From: Dryococelus australis
Taxonomy: Eukaryota > Arthropoda > Insecta > Phasmatodea > Phasmatidae
Direction: 5' to 3'
Assembly (NCBI GenBank): GCA_029891345.1
Contig: CM056999.1
Location: 29,547,418-29,611,417 of the forward strand
Length of the DNA: 64,000 nucleotides
In this document: piece by piece, positions 11,240 through 22,700 of the stretch
Position numbering within the stretch: position 1 is the first letter of the stretch
How the letters are laid out: the number at the start of each line of letters is the position of its first letter
Program-made: the position numbers and the translations under genes
Notes under the pieces: model-generated
The model's database searches: none
What the model saw: the letters and a program-made list of their open reading frames with translations, nothing else
What the model was told of the DNA's origin: nothing

Positions 11240-12658
11240 ATCTAAAAAAATGTGTGAGAGGTCCCCGAGGCTTAGCAGGTCAATGAAATGTATGAGACTA
11301 TAAACAAGTTCCTTAGGGTCTTCGGGAAATATGTAAAGAGTAGTTTTGGCGCATTCTGTCTTCTTCAAAACGACTGTCGAAGGAAACTTGGAGAAATGTG
11401 TGGTAATGTCGGGAGAATAATTATCATCTTCAACACTAGCACTGTATTCATAGCAATAATCATCAATGGTGTTTTATGGTCGTATTTACTTCCGGTTTCA
11501 TCATAAATATCAAGATTATTTTTCTTTTTAAAAGTTGCATGGTCATCATTAGTATCTAGAGACGACGACCGTCTATTTTGAAGTTCGTCGACTGGCATCT
11601 TGCAAGTGTACGTTCCACACAAACCAAATCTACCATGCCTCGTAGGTCTATCAATTTTATAATTTTTTTCTTAACTGGCTCGCCATAATCATCCGTTGAA
11701 TCAGTACCCATCGAGGCAGCGAGGGGTATTGTTGACATTACTTGCTGGCTCCCAGTAGACGAACCCTTGCAAATCTTAATGTGTTCCTTCAATGTATCAC
11801 CTTGCCCAAACTGCACATGTCCATTGTTGTAATGCTTCATCACACTTAAAGATCCTTCGTATAGGTGGTTCTCTCATGTCTCAAAGAACGGCAGTTTTTG
11901 CTGAAGATACTTCCACAGTAGTACCACTGTTTTCCATGTAATTTTCCAGCAGTGGGTAAGATACGTCCATAGAGGAAAACTCTAGAGTAGATATCGTACA
12001 ATCATTGGCTTGTATCATCAGCGAGATAAAAGCATCATTATGAATCCATTCAACCAGACATTTTGTCTAGTTCCTTGAACACATTACTATGCAGTTACAT
12101 CATCAACAGTTTCTTCCAGTTAACTTATTCGCTCATCTTGAAGCTTTAACTCATGTTCCGCAAATTACTCCTCACATTCCGCAACTGATCCCTCATGCTA
12201 TGTAACTGACCCCTTATGCTCCGCAAATGACCCCTCACAATCGGTAAATGACACCTCATGCTCCACCACTAACCCCTCACATAATCCGGGATTTGCATTT
12301 ATGTTGTGGTTTGCTGATATTTTATTTTGTAACTGTCTTCAGGTATAAGGAAATAAGTAAGTGCCTATTTGTCTAGTGGACTGAGCCCACTTATTCTCAG
12401 GTTTAGATGATTTACTGAAGCCAGGGTCAAACCCGAACCCTTGGAAACTTTTTTTTCTTCCTCTTGGCATAATTTGTGTATAATATCGTCAACAGTGCTG
12501 TCTATTACATTCGAGATCTTAAATGCTCTATTACAATATTCATCATCTTGGTGCTCTGGTTCTGTATAGCTACACTCCAGCAACGTATTATATTTTGCAC
12601 CACCACATTTTTTCACCTCATAGATAACTTGGTTTATCATATTAGGTTTCATAATTGC
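11240..12658 (-). pseudogene. Unidentified decayed gene: N-terminal domain, heptad coiled coil, finger-like motif
   Basis: Minus-strand reading starts at ATG near 12652 with a 95-codon frame (KCGGAKYNTLLECSYTE, DEYCNRAFKISNVIDSTVDD, LCQEEEKKVSKGSGL). After stops, the same frame enters six 21-bp repeats (12276-12151) that read as heptads of the type RDQLRNV, with L and V/M/I at 3-4 spacing as in a coiled coil. Further on, in shifted frames, come GDTLKEHIKIC (one half of a C2H2-like finger), then DDNYSPDITTHFSKFPSTVV and PKELVYSLIHFIDLLSLG, ending at a stop near 11235. At least four frame changes are needed. Nothing is firmly recognised. A relation to coiled-coil proteins of large insect DNA viruses crossed my mind but is unsupported. 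It may be a transposon gene. Confidence 0.45.
12151..12276 (-). repeat. 21-bp tandem repeat, six units
   Basis: Exact 21-bp register: starts at 12151, 12172, 12193, 12214, 12235 and 12256, consensus TCATGCTCCGCAAATGACCCC. A multiple of three, it keeps the minus-strand frame and encodes seven-residue units. This is the usual way a coiled coil grows by unequal crossing over or slippage. Confidence 0.8.
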
Positions 12659-13164
12659 CAGGAATCAACAAACACTATTAGATATAATTTACATATTCGG
12701 TGAAACATAATATTTAAAAAGATCCCTGAATGCAGATCATTTCAGGAAATACCATTAACATTTGGCTTCGACTAGGAGAGCACTGACGTAGGTTATGTTG
12801 TACAATCAGGTGACATTAATGTAGGTCGCGTCTTCATGTTCGTTGAGGTAAAAGGCAGGCCTTCGTATTCACAGTTCATCTTCGTTGTGTGACGAGAGAG
12901 CCCTTTCAAATCGATGTCTTCAGAACGACAACTACCAGTTTTGTATATAAAAGTGATTCTTTTTATAGTAAAAAGCCCGGCTTCTGCTCACAGAATGCAT
13001 TCTTTCATACATTTTGGATGTAAAATACATGAGAGCACTCTAAGAAAACCCATATAGGTACTCGTTCGCTCCAGAAGAAAACACGCAGGTACCCTATATG
13101 CCTCCACTATAAAAATATGTGCCTGACCTAATAAAAACATACTATTTTACATTTCCTGCCGTGG
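12659..13164. other. Spacer
   Basis: No gene or terminal repeats recognised. Confidence 0.35.
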
Positions 13165-13430
13165 TAATAGTAGTAGGGAAATTATGAGTTGGGCACAAGG
13201 GCAACGGGCAGCATAGGAGCCAAGGGAGCCGCCATGTTGTTTTGACAATGACCGCCATCTTGGATGTCATTAAACTTTTAATCCTGACCCACAACCTTTG
13301 ACCTTGACCTTGACCTTGAGCCTGGGAACCTTTGACCCCAAAAACCTTTAAAAAAATCCCTTAAAAAATCCTAAAAAAAATCTCAAAAAATTAAAAAAAA
13401 ATCCGAAAAAATGTATAAAATATTAAGGAT
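13165..13430 (+). repeat. Left arm of a long imperfect inverted repeat
   Basis: Begins around GGGAAATTATGAGTTGGGCA, passes GACCGCCATCTTGGATGTCA and a run of CCTTTGACCTTGACCTTGAC, and ends in A-rich sequence of the type AAAAAATCC. The same order in reverse complement occurs at 15000-15335. Spacing between arms is about 1.6 kb. Confidence 0.65.
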
Positions 13431-13893
13431 CGGGGTTGTATCAGATGAAGTGGTGAACTGCTTTCTTGTGAAAATGTAGTTACAAAATAATGAAAAATAT
13501 GATTATAAAATAATTTTTTTACATTACTTTTTTGTGTGTCATATAATTTAATCCCTCACAACTTTAAAGTAGTGCTACGAGAAACATTAAGATATGGAAC
13601 TAGAATGACAATAAAGACGTTAGTATAAAGATGCACGGACAGCTGACTGCATACACAAACATTAATCCTGCAGACATGTACAAATTTTGGAGACAGTAGG
13701 TGAACCATTTTTCTTATATGTATGGATACAAGCAGACGACAAACTGAAGAATTGATCGAAGGACTGGGATTGATCAAAGGAATGATGTGTAGATTGGTGA
13801 GAATTGGTTGAGATTGCTGTGTGGATTGGTGTGGGTTGATGAGGTTTGGTGTGTGGATTGGTGAGAATTAGTAAGGATTGGTGTGTGGATTTG

Positions 13894-13973
13894 GATTGAT
13901 TGGTGTGAATTGGGATTGATTGGTGTGAATTGGGATTGATTGGTGTGAATTGGGATTGATTGGTGTGGATTGG
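13894..13973. repeat. Minisatellite, 20 bp x 4
   Basis: Unit GATTGATTGGTGTGAATTGG at 13894, 13914, 13934 and 13954. The first three are identical; the fourth differs at one base. Flanking 13770-13893 holds looser repeats of GTGTGGATTGGTG, so the array is part of a wider GT-rich low-complexity tract. Confidence 0.85.
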
Positions 13974-14190
13974 TGTCTGAAAAGAGCACGAATGATCATC
14001 GTACTAGCTGCCCTCGTACTTTCCAAGCCTTCAGAGCCTGGCAGTATTGAAATTTAATTTAAAGTCAATTCAGCCTATATAAATGCGGATCCATACCATG
14101 ATTATAACATTCGTGCATGTGGTCGCTATTAGTATGGTGGGTCTGGTTTAGTCACATAAACATAGAATGTGAAGGTCACCAGAATCTAAC

Positions 14191-14544
14191 ATGGTGGTAG
14201 TGGTTTGTAATGTAATGTGTTTGCTGACTTTCATGAATTTTTTCTCGTGCTTTGGTTTACAAGGTCATTCAAATTCATGGGGTCATGGTCAGTTTACCTG
14301 CATCTAATATGGCGGTGGTAGTCTCTAATGTATTATCCTTTCTGGCTTTTATGTATTTTTCTCGAGTTTTTGTTTTCAAGGTCACTCAATGTCATGTGGT
14401 TAAGGTCCAGGTAGTCTGTATCCAATATGGCGGTAGTAGTCTGTAATGTCATATGCTTGTTGACTTGTATGTATTTATTCTCGCGTGTTTGTTTTCAAGC
14501 TTATTCAAGCTCATGATGTCAATGTGAAGGTCAGGGGTCAAGGG
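14191..14544 (+). repeat. 118-bp tandem repeat, three units
   Basis: The word ATGGYGGTRGT starts at 14191, 14309 and 14427, exactly 118 bp apart. Each unit continues with TCTGTAATGT, a CTCGTGTTTT-like stretch and AAGGTCAYTCAA. The array sits between the arms of the 13.2/15.3 kb inverted repeat. Downstream (14545-14990) ATGGYGG and AAGGTCA words continue irregularly, followed by AT-rich tracts (14755-14890). Confidence 0.7.
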
Positions 14545-14999
14545 TCACATGTCAAAGTTATATTGCTAATAGGCACTGGCTTCCAATATGGTGGACAAGT
14601 GATGTATACCAAGATAGTGGTCGCCTACCAAGATGATGAATGCCTACTATAATGGCGGTCACCTATCAAGATGGCTGACTGGGAATGGGTGAGGGGGTGG
14701 AGGACTGCCGACTAATTTGTTAGGTGAGGGAGGTTCTAGGAACCTCGGGAAATTTAAGTTTTTTAAAAAAATTTTTGAATAATTTTTGAATAATTTTTAA
14801 TAATAAATTTTTAATAAATTTATTAATAATTTTTAATGAATCTTTTTTTTTGGAAATTGTGATTTTTAATTTTTTTTTTGGATTTTTGGTGCAAACGTTA
14901 AAGTCAAAGGTTAAAGGTCCCATCCGGCCCACTTGCCCTCACCCCAATGTCACCTGGGTCTGACTCTGGATGCTGTTCCTTCTCTCCTGTCACGAAAAA

Positions 15000-15335
15000 A
15001 ATAGGAAATTTTTGGAAATACTTTTTAAATATTTTAAAATAATTTTTTATAACTTTCTAATAATACATTTTTTAGGATTTTTTAAGGATTCCCTTTTATT
15101 TTTTGAATTTTTTTTGGGATTTTAGGCAGTTTTTGGGATTTTTAAAGGGATTTTTTTGGATCAAAGGTCCCCAGGGTCAATTTCGAAGGTCAAAGTCAAA
15201 GGTCGTGGGTCAGGGGTAAAAGGTTAATGACACCCAAGATGGCGGTCGGTGACATAACAACATGGCAACTTCCCAGCTCCTGTGCTCCCATGCCTGATGC
15301 CCTTGTGCCAAACTCATAATTTCCGTACTACTGGT
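15000..15335 (-). repeat. Right arm of the long imperfect inverted repeat
   Basis: In reverse complement it follows the left arm: ACGGAAATTATGAGTTTGGC, then GACCGCCATCTTGGGTGTCA, then CCTTTGACTTTGACCTTCG, then A-rich sequence. The outer edge joins directly to array B at 15330. Confidence 0.65.
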
Positions 15336-16000
15336 ACTATTTGTTTGGCATATTTAGTAGTTATTTGTCAATTGTTTCCCGAGATATGATAAAAACTTTA
15401 CTGGTTCGTGTTGCTCTATCTTACAAAATGGTGGATAAATGTATTTTTATATAAAAATTTGAAGGTTGTAATATACTCAGCATAAAATATTAAGTTGGAA
15501 TTGATTACATTGTTATAACGATATAGCATACTAAACTAAAGTAGCATTTTGAAAATAATTGTCTGAACTACATAAACATACTTTTATACATAACCTGCAG
15601 CATTACTATTTGTTTGCAAAATTACAAACTAATATTTTAGGGTACTTAATTGTTTCCAGAGAGATATAACATAAAAACCTAATTCATGAAGCGGTATCTT
15701 ACAAAATGGCTGACAAAAGTTGTTATCTTTTACATATATGATGCTTATAATCGAAACTGCCAGCATACAAAATTTCTTCGAAATTGGTTAAATTGTATGG
15801 TATTTAGAACAAATAAACCTAAAATATTAATATTGTCACTACTTCATGAATTTGAACCCGAGTACTGTTTATGTGTTAAATTTGGCGACAGTTGGTTTAC
15901 TATTTTCGAGTTATAACATAAACCTTTTGCTTTTCATGTGATGCTATCTTCCAAAATGGCAGCCATTTTTGAGTAGGTGTCTGACGTAGTCAAAACCTAT
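15330..16000 (+). repeat. Degenerate tandem array, unit about 260-270 bp (array B)
   Basis: Anchors of the form GTACTATTTGTTTGC occur at 15333, 15603 and 15862 (spacing 270 and 259). Each is followed by GAGATATAACATAAAAAC and CTATCTTMCAAAATGGC. Same unit as array A, about 8 kb away. Confidence 0.6.
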
Positions 16001-18239
16001 AGGATTCAGGCGTACTTACTAGGTAATATATGTGTAGGTCTACCGAGTTTGTTAAAATTTGGTTCACGAATTCAAAAATTGAAAGGTGGGACACATACGC
16101 AGACATACACACCTGCCACATATTACCCTGTCATTCCTACGGAAAGTAGGCTTAAAAATGTATGTATTGGAATCACATGTTTCATACTACTCATATTTTA
16201 ATAAGTATATTGGATGTTGTTAGTAAACACATAGCTTTGAACAAAGGAAATTTTAAGTACTTTATTCAGTCAGCGCAATATAAAAGCAGATGACATATCA
16301 GCATATAATAGCAAAATATATGTCACTGCATGGTTGCCACATTTATTTCAACTACCGCACATGCATAGGTCCATGTGCACGTATCTCGATTTTAGAAATT
16401 ACAGGTACCTACTTTTTTTTACAAAACTTCTCATATCTTATAAATTAATGGCGATAATTGTATGATGTAAAGGACATTTCTTATTTACATTAAACAGTTT
16501 TAATTATGAATTAATTTATTTTGATAAAAAACAAGTTCTTCATAGTTATAACGTAGGATTTAAATATTTTTTTATTGCGTAATTTAAATTGTAAATACAC
16601 TTATTACTACTTCTCTATTTATTATAGATATATGCTACCACTGACTATTTGTAGATAATTTAATTTTACACCAATCTGTCGTACATTATTTTGATATATC
16701 TGTAAAGGATTAGACAGTGTATTCCATGAGTAGATACATGCAAAATTCGCGTTATTATTTGGCATCATGCTGAACTTTACAGTACTGTATGCACTAGGGC
16801 CGGCGTCGTTTCTCCATTGCCTGCTGCATAGATGTGAAGAAAATCCCTCTCCGACTGAACTACACGTGATTGGGGTACACAATTGTGAAATGTTCCTTTA
16901 TTGGCGCATAGTCATCCAGGGTGTGTCACATAAAGTATGGTCCAATGACAAACATATTGCAAAGATACATGGGTTTCATGTTTAATATGTCCCCAAATAT
17001 TAACGCAACTGGTGGCAAACTTTTTTCCCGACTTGATTCACTAATACCGTCAATGCTGAGCTCCTATAAGTACTAGGTAACTTTTTAAGACACATGAACC
17101 TTCCATGATAAATGCAGGTTATAACAGTAAAAACCGCATCCAGATCCGTTCATTGGTTCTTGAGATTAGTACAGTCATACAGACAGACAGACACGCACCA
17201 GGGATTTCCTTTTATACTATGTATTGCTTTATGATTATTGCAATTAATTGGGTTTTAACGTAGATAATAGAAAAAAAATGGGTATGCTGCGACACTAGCC
17301 CTTACCTAGAGTGAGAAAAATTTTAGTTGTCAAAGTAATAATCATTGAGCTTTCTAACCTGAGTAGAATAAACCTTACCAGTACTTACGAAATGTATATT
17401 GAGAAACATTAGGAGACTAATCAGTGATTAAAACTTTCGTTCGAAAATATCATGTGTTCAGATAATTAATACTTTAAATATTCATTTTGTAATCTGTCCT
17501 TAATGTTTTATTTTCACAAAGAATTTTTTAAATCTGAACTATGTGGTCTCTTAGGCTTGAGATTATATGAAATACAGATTTGAGTGATTCGCGGAACCGA
17601 AGCTGTTCAGTGAGTAAATAAGATCACAGTAGAATATGAAAACACTTTATCCCGTTCCGTCCCGGATTAATTGATGAGCTCAAGTGTTGAATTCGTGAAA
17701 TAATTTGGCATGAACTGTACTTGTGTGGAGCGTGCTTCTCAGACTCAGTGAACAACATGCTGCTTGTATGTTCATTGATGTCAGACCACAGATGAGAGCA
17801 ATAGAAACTTCGGCAAATCAGATTACTCTCAAAGACAACATCCAAAACACCGTGAACTGATGTTTTTCTGTGTACAGTACTGGTCATATATATAATTTAC
17901 ATGCAACATGTCTACGATCATGGACACTCGCAGGGACTTAAAGGGTTAAGGTTATAGGCAGGATTTTAATTAATTTTTTTTGCGAGAGAGAAACTTCTAA
18001 GTGTTCTATTGAATAACAAAAAAAAAAAAAAAAAAATCTCTTATGAGTTGAGAAAATACGATTTTACCACATAATTTTTTTTAAGTATATTATGATACTA
18101 AGATGGGAACATCGTTAAGCCCCTGTCACACTATCAAATTGCTGCCATCAACTATATTTGACAATAAAATTTGAGGACCAAATACGGGCATCAAATTTCT
18201 CCTTCCAACAAATTTCATCGAATAATCTCAGGACTTATG
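16001..18239. other. AT-rich stretch without recognisable gene
   Basis: Contains a (CAGA)n run at about 17179-17195 preceded by 'gttcattggttcttgagatt', and a 19-base poly-A at 18018-18036. An 87-codon minus-strand frame at 17624-17887 resembles nothing I know. Confidence 0.4.
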
Positions 18240-18895
18240 CCTTGGTTGTTGTTGATTTCCGTCAGACCACCAGGATTTTAACAAATTAAATTTGTGGCAT
18301 CTGCGTACTCAATTCCTGACATAATGAGTGATACTGGGCCAGAAAAACTGTTCAAAAATGTTTTTAACCATCTGCTTGTATCCCAGGTGTCCTGCCATTA
18401 CACTACCATGAGCATGTTCAAGCACTTTTCCCTGTGATTCGATGGTACATACAGTTTCCATTTTGTACCGTCTCGCAGAGCGCACGTCTCAGTACACCCT
18501 TCTACATGTCTCCATCCATCCATGTGTTCTTTTTCACATAACTCTTTCTTCTCTCTCACAAACTTACAAGTTTCCTGTGCTATCACTACGTCGCAGTACA
18601 AATCTTCTATCAGTTGGTCAGCCTCTCCGACCGTTATACAGTTTACATTTGCCTCTGTAACTGGTTCTGTAGTAACATTGGTAAAGGGGGGGGGGGGGGT
18701 AATACCTCCTCCCATTCAACATCGTCTGTGACCTTTACTTTCGCTTCTGGCACGTGTGACAATGAGTATGCTAGCTCGTTATCTTTTCCCGGTATGTGTT
18801 CGATAGCAAAATCGTAAGCTTGCAGCAAAAGTGCCCATCTTGTAAGTTTGCTCCTTGCTTCCTGCATGTTGTTGAGCCATACCATGCAGTGATTA
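18240..18895 (-). pseudogene. Ty3/Gypsy pol fragment: RNase H end and integrase N-terminal region
   Basis: From 18895 downward the minus strand reads WLNNMQEARSKLTRWALLLQ and IEHIPGKDNELAYSLSHVPE, the end of the RNase H domain. A frame change near the poly-G/C run (18686-18699) leads to a linker (CKFVREKKELCEKEH, WKLYVPSNHREKCL), then the integrase zinc-finger region (HAHGSVMAGHLGYKQM, FFWPSITHYVRN, CHKFNLL). The second cysteine of the HHCC finger is replaced by F. Both ends are cut. The open frame continues past 18895 into sequence with no Gypsy likeness, so a 248-codon open frame here (18643-19389) is a chance fusion. Confidence 0.75.
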
Positions 18896-19979
18896 TTGGT
18901 TTGCAATGTTGATGTGTGCCCACTTGACCCATTCCCCCTTATCAAATTTGCCCGCCGCACCAAGTTCCATAACACAGTGTGTGTGCGCACTCTACGAGCG
19001 CAAGTGCAGTGCAGTGTGGCAAGGAACGATGCAGGTGCAGAGCAGAGGGAGAGAGACCATATCCACGTGATGCAGGTATCCGAAAATAGAGCCTTTGAAA
19101 TTTCTGTTATTGAATTTGTGCAATAAAAGGGCAAGGTAAGTTCACAAAAGGGGACACAAACAATAAAGATGCCTGCCTTCGCAGCCCTAAAGCCCTCGCT
19201 GTTTTCGAAGTGACTTATCTCCACATCATCCCTGCAGTGCAATGTTTTGGTATAATGAGTAATATTTACAGGGTTAATTTTAGGAGCAATATGTAACAAC
19301 TGGCACGCAGGGTATGTGTCCAATTTACAATTGTTGTGTGCAAGGAAGTAGTGCAGTGCGAGGTGGCAGCCCACTAAGCCGGCCGGCATGCCGCGCGAAG
19401 GTAATCAGTAGTTGTTTGTCTTTGTGAGGGGTGTGCCGCATCACATCGGGGCTCATGTTTAGCCCGCTCAGGCAGTCATCACCATATTGGACTAATCATT
19501 TCACAGCAATAGTTACTTTAGCATACCAGAACCTTTTTCGTATTTCATCTGTCCGAGATTCCAGTGCCCCTCGCACTTGCCTGGTGCTTTGCATGGCATG
19601 GGTAGGCTTAAATTGTACTTAAATTATTTCATGTGACCATGTGTCTTTTGCACAGTATTACCCGAGCTGACAGGTTCGTAAGCAGCACTAAATGAAAGCT
19701 TTTCGCGATGGGAATGTAATCATGTACTGAATAAATCGTAGCAGTAACGAGTTACCACGTGTGATTTATTTCCAGTCGCCGCAAGGCATTTAAGGTATGG
19801 GCCTTCTCCTGCCAATTTCCACAAAGTTTAACTTACTGTGCAAGTATGATTGAAATGCTTACAAGTCGGCATAACAAGTAACAATTCTTCACATGCGCAT
19901 GTGGGAAGCCCAGATATTCCACAATGAAACATGTGAGGAAGTTATTCAGTCAGTATTAATTTTTATTCTATGAGTAGAC
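18896..19979. other. Unassigned segment next to the Gypsy scrap
   Basis: Moderately GC-rich around 18900-19400, with words such as GTGCAGTGCAGTG. No protein likeness on either strand. Confidence 0.35.
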
Positions 19980-21300
19980 AACAACTGAACTTGGAGAATT
20001 TGCCATGGTCGTCGGCCGAACGACCTTGAGACACGAGTCCACAGCTGCTCTCCGACTTCACAATATTGTCCACCCCACAATATCTGGCGCCCTGGGTAAT
20101 CATCTCCACAGAGACTCCAAAACTATAGCCACCGCTCCTCACCTAACCAATATCCTTATTGCCCAACACTTTGGCAGTAGTTGCCAGCCTCCTGCACATT
20201 AGACAAACTTCAAATGGCTTGCCCAAATGTGTGGCAGATCTCTACCACTATTCTGACACCTTTACTAACGTCATATGGTGACCAACTTTGGTGCAAATCC
20301 ACATAATAAAATGTGAGCAATTTTTCCTACAATTTTCCCTCACCGAAACAATTTTTCCAAAATTTTCCCCATATGTTTCCCACATTTTCCCCGTATTTAC
20401 CCACAAGGAGGAAAAAACGTGGTCAACCAGGCGACCAGCACGACATGTGGCAGCGTCGAGATGCCTTCTAGACACCCTTAATGATGCCAGAGAGGATGCA
20501 CATGCGCGCCAAAACACCTTAGTGCCTCCATTACTTCAACACAAGGGGGTAGTAGCGAGAAAGTGGCGAGGAGCCGCCATCTTGAGACAGCGATGTGACG
20601 TCGCAGCAGCAGGACAAAGGACAGGGTGAGTCGAGTGGGCCAACCCACCCCTCCGCCCGCCTCAAACTATGCCGCGAGGAGGGAGAAAGAGAAATGAGAA
20701 GAGGGATGAACATCTGGCCACTCCTCCCCCACACTCTCCACTATGCGCCAAGCGGAACAGCTGAGAGCCCACCATCCATTGAACCATATCCGCACTGTGC
20801 AGGACTGCCACATTCCCACGATACTTCCACGACCTGCAACGGTCGCATCACCACGGTAAACACGGTATGTCACATCGAGAATGAAGGAACAGGCAAAATG
20901 GGAGCACAAACTGAGGAAGTACACTGCAAGGTCGAGAATGTCTGCAACCACACATCACCTCCAGGCTGGGCCCTCGTGGCAGCTGTCAATCATCCAGTGC
21001 TCGCAACCATTGCCAACCCTATCTCATTTACCTCTGCCACTCCCATTTAGGACACCTTATCTAACACAATTTTCTGCCTAACAACCAACACCAGTATTTC
21101 CACAACAAATAACCAGCATATTTCCCATGTATTTTCCGGTACCTACACAACTCACATCTTTTCCCGCATCCAGTTATGGAATCGACACAACTCCTAGCTG
21201 GCGAGGGGAGCAAGAACAGCAGAGGAAACAAGAGCAATCCCCACAAAAAAATTTTTGTTTTTGTTTTGATTTTAACAAGCAAGAAGGGTGTTTCCAATAG
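19980..21300. other. GC-richer segment, unidentified, possibly part of a mobile element
   Basis: Base composition differs from the surroundings, with repeats of ATTTTCCCC (20330-20400). The longest open frame is 151 codons on the plus strand (20595-21050), but its translation shows no motif and overlapping frames are also open, as expected in GC-rich DNA. Not called as a gene. Confidence 0.3.
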
Positions 21301-21357
21301 TTAACAACTACGTGCCTAAGTGTAAACACTGTGCAAACTCACACATATTGCACCGTA

Positions 21358-21449
21358 AGTAAGAAAGAAGTTCACTGTATATATCACTTCAAGTAAGAAG
21401 GGAGTTCGCTGTATATATTACTGCCAGTAAGAAGGGAGTTCATGTCATG
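21358..21449. repeat. 34-bp tandem repeat, 2.7 units
   Basis: AGTAAGAAGGGAGTTCGCTG-type units start at 21358, 21392 and 21426. The last is partial. Confidence 0.7.
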
Positions 21450-22559
21450 TTTTCATCATTGATAACTTCGTTTGTTTTGGCAACATTCTGCTCCTGCGTG
21501 AGACAAGAATAGAAGGTGGTGAAGGTATTGCATAGTTATAATTCAAACACTTGATATTCAGCTACTATGGAATATTTATTAATCAGTTAATACATAATTT
21601 TTTCTTCTAAATTAAATTAATAGTATCACAATTAAAAAGTGCAAAAGCTAAATAGCTGTTATGCCTGGAGATATAAGGTTATTGTGAATACGATGTTTTT
21701 CTTGCCCTTCACGGGTGTAGGGGGAGGGGTTGGCACTTGTGTGAATAGCCAGGGCTGCAGGCAGAGTATCGCTCGGAGTCTTGCTATGCTGTCCTGTTAT
21801 CTGTCATCTGACCACACTCGTTAATGGCCACTGCGCGGTCTGAGGGGATTAGGAGAGAGCAGGTAGAAAATTCCACCACCCCCCACTTTCCTAGTTCATT
21901 TCCAGAGCTTACGACCCCTGCAGACAAAATGGCGCCATAGCTACTTCGACGCTACTGTTGCCTAGTGGCAGATAGCTTAACTACTTCAGGTAGATGCATA
22001 CATTTGTCACTATCGTTGACTGCTCCTAACTAGTACTCCGCCTTAAAGAAAGATATCTTTGAAGCATATATAAAATTTACTATGCACTTACTTTTTGAAT
22101 CTAGTGTTGGCAAAGAACGCCTGTTATGCCTTTTCGTCCCAAGTCTTCAGCAATCGTTGAAAAAGTAGTTATCGCAATCAAAATAATTATTTTAACATAC
22201 GAGGCCGTCCAATCAAACCTGATTTTCATTCGCCACTGTCTTCATACATTTGCGAAATAATATTCCTCATATATTGGGAAACTGTCTTACTGTTACAACG
22301 ATATTAACACGCCCAGGAACACATTAATTCCAATTAGGTATACTGATTGAATCGAAATTAACCTGAACACAAGAAATTTACAAAAACAAACAATCAACAC
22401 GGCCTCCCTTTTAGCACAGTTTTTTCATGCTATAAAAAACACATCCTCTCTTTCTGGCTGCCGGCACTGCAACGCCAGCGCGCAGCGAAAACATTTGGAA
22501 CTAAAAATATGGGTAAAAATATATGTTCTCTATGGGAAACTACTGTGTTGTTTATTTAC
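21450..22559. other. Spacer, locally GC-richer at 21700-21980
   Basis: No gene recognised. Some C/G-rich sequence lies at 21705-21980 and 22445-22490. Confidence 0.35.
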
Positions 22560-22695
22560 ATATATATTCTTATTTGTTTTGTGAGGTCTGCGGTCGTCGC
22601 CGAAGGCAAGTTACAGTTTACTCTGTCATAGCAGGAAAGGAGGCGGAAAATGTTGATATTGAGTTATCTGGGCGTGGAGTTGTGACAGCGTGTGT
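22560..22695 (+). promoter_or_regulatory. Possible non-coding first exon with strong splice donor
   Basis: A short CpG-containing patch in AT-rich DNA ends at a consensus donor (GTGTGT then GTAAGTATTT, donor at 22696). No ATG-led coding of note lies inside. It could be the 5' untranslated exon of a plus-strand gene, perhaps the copine at 54 kb, but that is a guess. No promoter motif was identified. Confidence 0.2.
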
Positions 22696-22700
22696 GTAAG

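Noticed and set aside
11240-12658. Calling the coiled-coil relic an endogenous viral gene
   Set aside because: The thought rests only on a vague resemblance of domain plan to coiled-coil proteins of large insect DNA viruses. No specific motif supports it.
13774-13989. 71-codon minus-strand frame of repeated NSHQSIPIHTN type
   Set aside because: It is simply the translation of the 20-bp minisatellite and GT-rich tract.
5297-17195. CAGACAGACAGA runs at 5297 and 17179 as CRISPR-like or regulatory repeats
   Set aside because: They are simple 4-bp microsatellites attached to similar AT-rich sequence. No spacer-repeat structure exists.
18643-19389. Longest open frame in the window, 248 codons on the minus strand
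   Set aside because: Only the C-terminal quarter has Gypsy RNase H likeness. The rest has no likeness to anything and is an open frame by chance; the end was reported as a Gypsy relic instead.
20595-21050. 151-codon plus-strand frame
   Set aside because: GC-rich DNA with overlapping open frames on both strands, no motif and no good translation context. Not enough to call a gene.
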